This document shows positions 5,121 to 7,229 of a stretch of DNA of 7,229 nt, piece by piece. This DNA comes from Actinomycetes bacterium (lineage in GTDB: Bacteria > Actinomycetota > Coriobacteriia > WRKU01 > WQUG01). Under the pieces are notes generated by a model. The model was not told the origin of the DNA, searched no databases, and worked only from the letters and a program-made list of their open reading frames with translations. The DNA lies in assembly GCA_031268615.1 (NCBI GenBank), contig JAIRWZ010000113.1:1-7229 (forward strand), in the 5' to 3' direction. The translations under genes were made by a program, and so were the position numbers. Within the stretch, counting starts at the first letter, position 1. Each line of letters opens with the position of its first letter.

Positions 5121-6328
5121 ACCTCGTCGAATCCTTCAAAATCGCGCTGAAAGGCCTGGCCGCCAACAAAGCCCGCGCCGCGCTGACCATGCTGGGCGTC
5201 ATCATCGGCGTGTCGTCGGTCATCCTGCTGATATCCATCGGCAGCGGCGTAACCAACGAGGTCACCGGGCAGCTGGAAGGCCTGGGCAGCAACTTGATTT
5301 ATGTCATGCCCGGCAACTACGAGGAACTGATGAACGGCAACATGGCGGCCATGTCGGGCGCGATGATGGGGCAGCAGTTCACCGTACACGACGTTGACGC
5401 GGTCGAAACGCAGCTTAGCGACAAGGCTTGGGTGACCCCCTACATCGAAAACTCGGCGCGCGTGTCGGTCAACACGAACACGAACGAGATTGTCAGCGGC
5501 ATTGAGGCGCTGGGCGGCAACGTGACGCAGGTCATGGACATCAAACTGTCGGCAGGCCGGGCCTGGACCCAGTCCGAGGTGACCGGAGCCGCGCGCGTCG
5601 CGGTCATCGGCGACGGTGTGCGCGAACAGTTGCTGCCGGGGCGCGACCCCATCGGCGCCGAAATCAAGCTGAACGGCCAGCGCTTTCGCGTCATCGGCCT
5701 GCGCGAAAAGGTCGGCGGCGGCGCGATGGGCGGCAGCCAGGACAGCTCGGTGGCCATCCCCTATACGACGGCGCAAAACCTCCTGTCCTCGTCCAGCATA
5801 AACGCCATCATGGTCAAGGCGAAAAATCCCGACGACATGCACTTTATCCAGACGCGCATTCGCCAGATTTTGCGGCCAGCCTTTGGCGCCGATTTTTCGG
5901 TATTTTCGCAGGACCAACTGCTGGGAATCATGGGCACGATGATGAACATCCTGACCTACATGTTGGGCGGCATTGCCTCGATATCGCTGCTGGTAGGCGG
6001 CATTGGTATCATGAACATCATGCTGGTGTCGGTGTCGGAACGCACGCGCGAAATCGGCATTCGCAAGGCCATCGGCGCGCGTACCTGGGACATCCTGGCG
6101 CAATTCGTCATCGAGTCCATCCTGCTGTCCGTGCTGGGCGGAATCATCGGTATCACCATCGGCGCTCTGGGCGCCTGGGCGCTCAGCAGCGTGCTGCCGA
6201 CGACGGTCACGCTCTGGGCCGTGGCGCTGGCGTTTTTCTTCAGCGTCAGCGTCGGCGTCTTTTTCGGCGTCTACCCCGCGCACAAAGCCTCGCAATTGGA
6301 CCCCATCGAAGCCCTGCGTCACGAATAA
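5117..6328 (+). CDS. MacB/FtsX-type ABC transporter permease
   Basis: This 403-residue membrane subunit has the usual length and order for MacB-like permeases without a fused ATPase. A short cytoplasmic start (ESFKIALKGLAANKARAALT) leads into helix 1 (about 22-44, MLGVIIGVSSVILLISIG). A large extracytoplasmic MacB_PCD domain follows (about 46-270; LEGLGSNLIYVMPGN, GRAWTQSE, AVIGDGVREQLLPGRDPIG, NGQRFRVIGL). The C-terminal FtsX domain has helices at about 278-302, 328-354 and 365-387. The cytoplasmic loop SERTREIGIRKAIGA (307-321) is the conserved ATPase-contact element, and the end YPAHKASQLDPIEALRHE is typical. A Met/Gly-rich insert (about 71-86) is unusual. The start is fixed by the ATGA overlap with the preceding stop codon; no strong Shine-Dalgarno is present, so translation is likely coupled. 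It works with the adaptor and ATPase to export an unknown compound, possibly a peptide, antibiotic or lipid, by the mechanotransmission mechanism known for MacB. Confidence 0.95.
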   Translation: MNLVESFKIALKGLAANKARAALTMLGVIIGVSSVILLISIGSGVTNEVTGQLEGLGSNLIYVMPGNYEELMNGNMAAMSGAMMGQQFTVHDVDAVETQLSDKAWVTPYIENSARVSVNTNTNEIVSGIEALGGNVTQVMDIKLSAGRAWTQSEVTGAARVAVIGDGVREQLLPGRDPIGAEIKLNGQRFRVIGLREKVGGGAMGGSQDSSVAIPYTTAQNLLSSSSINAIMVKAKNPDDMHFIQTRIRQILRPAFGADFSVFSQDQLLGIMGTMMNILTYMLGGIASISLLVGGIGIMNIMLVSVSERTREIGIRKAIGARTWDILAQFVIESILLSVLGGIIGITIGALGAWALSSVLPTTVTLWAVALAFFFSVSVGVFFGVYPAHKASQLDPIEALRHE

Positions 6329-6422
6329 ACTGTCACAAAAATGGGGAGTGAGTACGCCCATTGTAGTGATATCTCCATAATAAAAAATAAAAAAATCCAC
6401 AATTGGTGTAATATTTGTAAGA

Positions 6423-6446
6423 GAACTTCCGTCTCATTTATCGTGC
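6423..6446 (+). promoter_or_regulatory. Possible ECF-type promoter for the sigma factor gene
   Basis: GAACTT (6423-6428) with AAC at 6424-6426, then 15 bases, then CGT (6442-6444) fits the general AAC...CGT pattern of promoters read by ECF sigma factors, many of which control their own genes. If used, it would give a leader of roughly 150 bases containing the long hairpin at 6498-6566. This is a weak pattern that can occur by chance. Confidence 0.25.
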
Positions 6447-6497
6447 ACAAGGATACAAGTGCGCGGCACATATGATGAGGTCGATAGGATGAGGTTA

Positions 6498-6566
6498 GCG
6501 CAACAAACATAAGTGCTGGTACGCATAATGCAATATAGCTGACACTAGCGCTGATGTTTGTTGTGC
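6498..6566 (+). repeat. Long imperfect inverted repeat (hairpin) in the sigma factor leader
   Basis: GCGCAACAAACAT (6498-6510) pairs with ATGTTTGTTGTGC (6554-6566), with 12 Watson-Crick pairs of 13 and one G-T. After one mismatch, AGTGCT (6512-6517) pairs with AGCGCT (6547-6552). About 20 paired bases enclose a loop of roughly 29 bases. It ends 18 bp before the Shine-Dalgarno region (GGGAGGG, 6584-6590) and has no T-run, so it is more likely an operator or RNA regulatory hairpin than a terminator. Three copies of ATGAGGT lie around it (6475-6481, 6489-6495 and 6571-6577). Confidence 0.6.
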
Positions 6567-6600
6567 GACTATGAGGTAACAAAGGGAGGGCACGCCAAGC

Positions 6601-7229
6601 GTGAAAAACAAAGACATCGCTTGTCTGGTTCGCAATGCCCAGCGCGACCCGGACTCTCATTTTGACGCACTCTACCGTGCCAGCAAGGATCTTGTGTACT
6701 ATTTAGCTTGTGGCATGCTCTCCGATGTCGGTCATGCGGCAGACATCACGCAAGAGGTCATGCTTAAGGTATACCAGAATCTGGGCAATCTCGGTGCGCC
6801 TGAAGCCTATAACGGCTGGCTGAATCGTATTGTTGTCAACACCATCAACGATCACTGGAAAAAGACAGCTCATCAGGATGGTGGGCTACTTTTTGACGAA
6901 ATCTCTGTGGATGCCTCCGCTGGCCATGACCAAGGTTTTCCTTCCCACTATAATAACGCGGCCGAAAAAACCTCTCATGCCCGTGGCGTTGGTATGCACG
7001 CACCTAATGCCGGTCTTCCTCCGGCTGAAGTTTCTTTAACCATGCAAATCCCCCAACCCCTTGACGAACTTGTTGATAATCAGGTTGTTGCCCAAATTGT
7101 ATTTAACGAGATTCGCGCTTTGCCGAAAAACCAGCGCGAGGCCTTGTTGCTACGATACTACTCTGACCTCGATACTGACGAGATTGCTCGCGCGCTTGGC
7201 GTCAGTGAAAATACTGCTACGGTGCGCCT
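6601..7229 (+). CDS. ECF-family RNA polymerase sigma-70 factor (3' end beyond the window)
   Basis: An open frame from GTG at 6601 runs off the right edge (209 codons seen). Region 2 covers about 20-88: HFDALYRASKDLVYYLACGM, DITQEVMLKVYQNL (48-61) and AYNGWLNRIVVNTINDHWKK (69-88), the core-binding and -10 recognition helices. Region 4 covers about 154-209: LDELVDNQVV, ALPKNQREALLLRYYSDLDT and DEIARALGVSENTATVR, the helix-turn-helix that reads the -35 box. There is no region 3, as in ECF factors. The linker between the two (about 89-153) is some 65 residues, rich in His, Asn, Gly and Pro, and longer than common. GGGAGG lies about 11 bases before GTG, and an in-frame ATG-AGG-TAA just upstream (6571-6579) rules out an earlier start. 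An anti-sigma gene would be expected beyond the edge. Confidence 0.9.
   Translation, partial: MKNKDIACLVRNAQRDPDSHFDALYRASKDLVYYLACGMLSDVGHAADITQEVMLKVYQNLGNLGAPEAYNGWLNRIVVNTINDHWKKTAHQDGGLLFDEISVDASAGHDQGFPSHYNNAAEKTSHARGVGMHAPNAGLPPAEVSLTMQIPQPLDELVDNQVVAQIVFNEIRALPKNQREALLLRYYSDLDTDEIARALGVSENTATVR

Noticed and set aside
6340..6362. Terminator after the efflux operon (AATGGG/CCCATT hairpin)
   Set aside because: On the plus strand no T-run follows. The T-run is on the minus strand, where no gene precedes it. The end of the efflux transcript remains undefined.
5000..6400. Minus-strand open frame of 466 codons opposite the permease
   Set aside because: It is a shadow of the GC-biased third positions of the permease and ATPase genes. 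Its product is rich in His, Asp, Gln and Arg with no domain, whereas the plus strand has unmistakable MacB features.
6319..6660. Minus-strand open frame of 113 codons across the leader of the sigma gene
   Set aside because: It overlaps the sigma gene start and the permease end, has no family resemblance, and the inverted repeat lies inside it.

Overview
This is a bacterial window of mixed composition. A complete three-gene MacAB-type efflux operon in moderately GC-rich DNA fills the middle (2834-6328). An AT-richer, repeat-laden accessory stretch lies before it (about 98-2750). An ECF sigma factor gene begins after it and runs off the right edge. The adaptor has a single N-terminal membrane anchor, and the ABC transporter is split into separate ATPase and permease genes with no outer-membrane channel gene in view. 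GTG and TTG starts are used. This would fit a monoderm such as Actinomycetota (Coriobacteriia-like) or Chloroflexota, but that is inference and I cannot place the organism firmly.

Layout, left to right. (1) The 3' end of a gene whose product ends in a membrane helix and a basic tail. (2) Repeat family R1, copy A (98-235), with a 92-bp palindrome-ended core, then repeat family R2, copy 1 (306-357), a GC-rich hairpin. (3) An AAA+ ATPase of the DUF4143/COG1373 family (459-1700) behind a candidate operator. (4) A noncoding stretch with a perfect 36-bp tandem duplication, degenerate inverted repeats and R1 copy B (1870-2003). (5) A minus-strand gene (2179-2667) resembling the stand-alone nuclease domain found at the C-terminus of CdiA toxins, with a likely terminator of its own. 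(6) R2 copy 2 (2692-2743). (7) The efflux operon: adaptor, ATPase and permease, tightly coupled by 14-bp and 4-bp overlaps. (8) A 272-bp leader with a possible ECF-type promoter and a long hairpin, then the truncated ECF sigma gene (6601 to the edge).

How the genes fit together. The adaptor, ATPase and permease should form one ATP-driven export complex, with the adaptor on the outer face, the permease as a four-helix mechanotransmission unit and the ATPase as the cytoplasmic motor. The downstream sigma factor may respond to envelope stress, but nothing here shows that it controls the pump. The most unusual feature is the repeat architecture. R1 and R2 occur twice in the same order and orientation. 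They are about 70 bp apart in the first instance and about 690 bp apart in the second, where the AT-rich toxin-like gene sits between them, as if it had been inserted into a pre-existing R1-R2 intergenic cassette.
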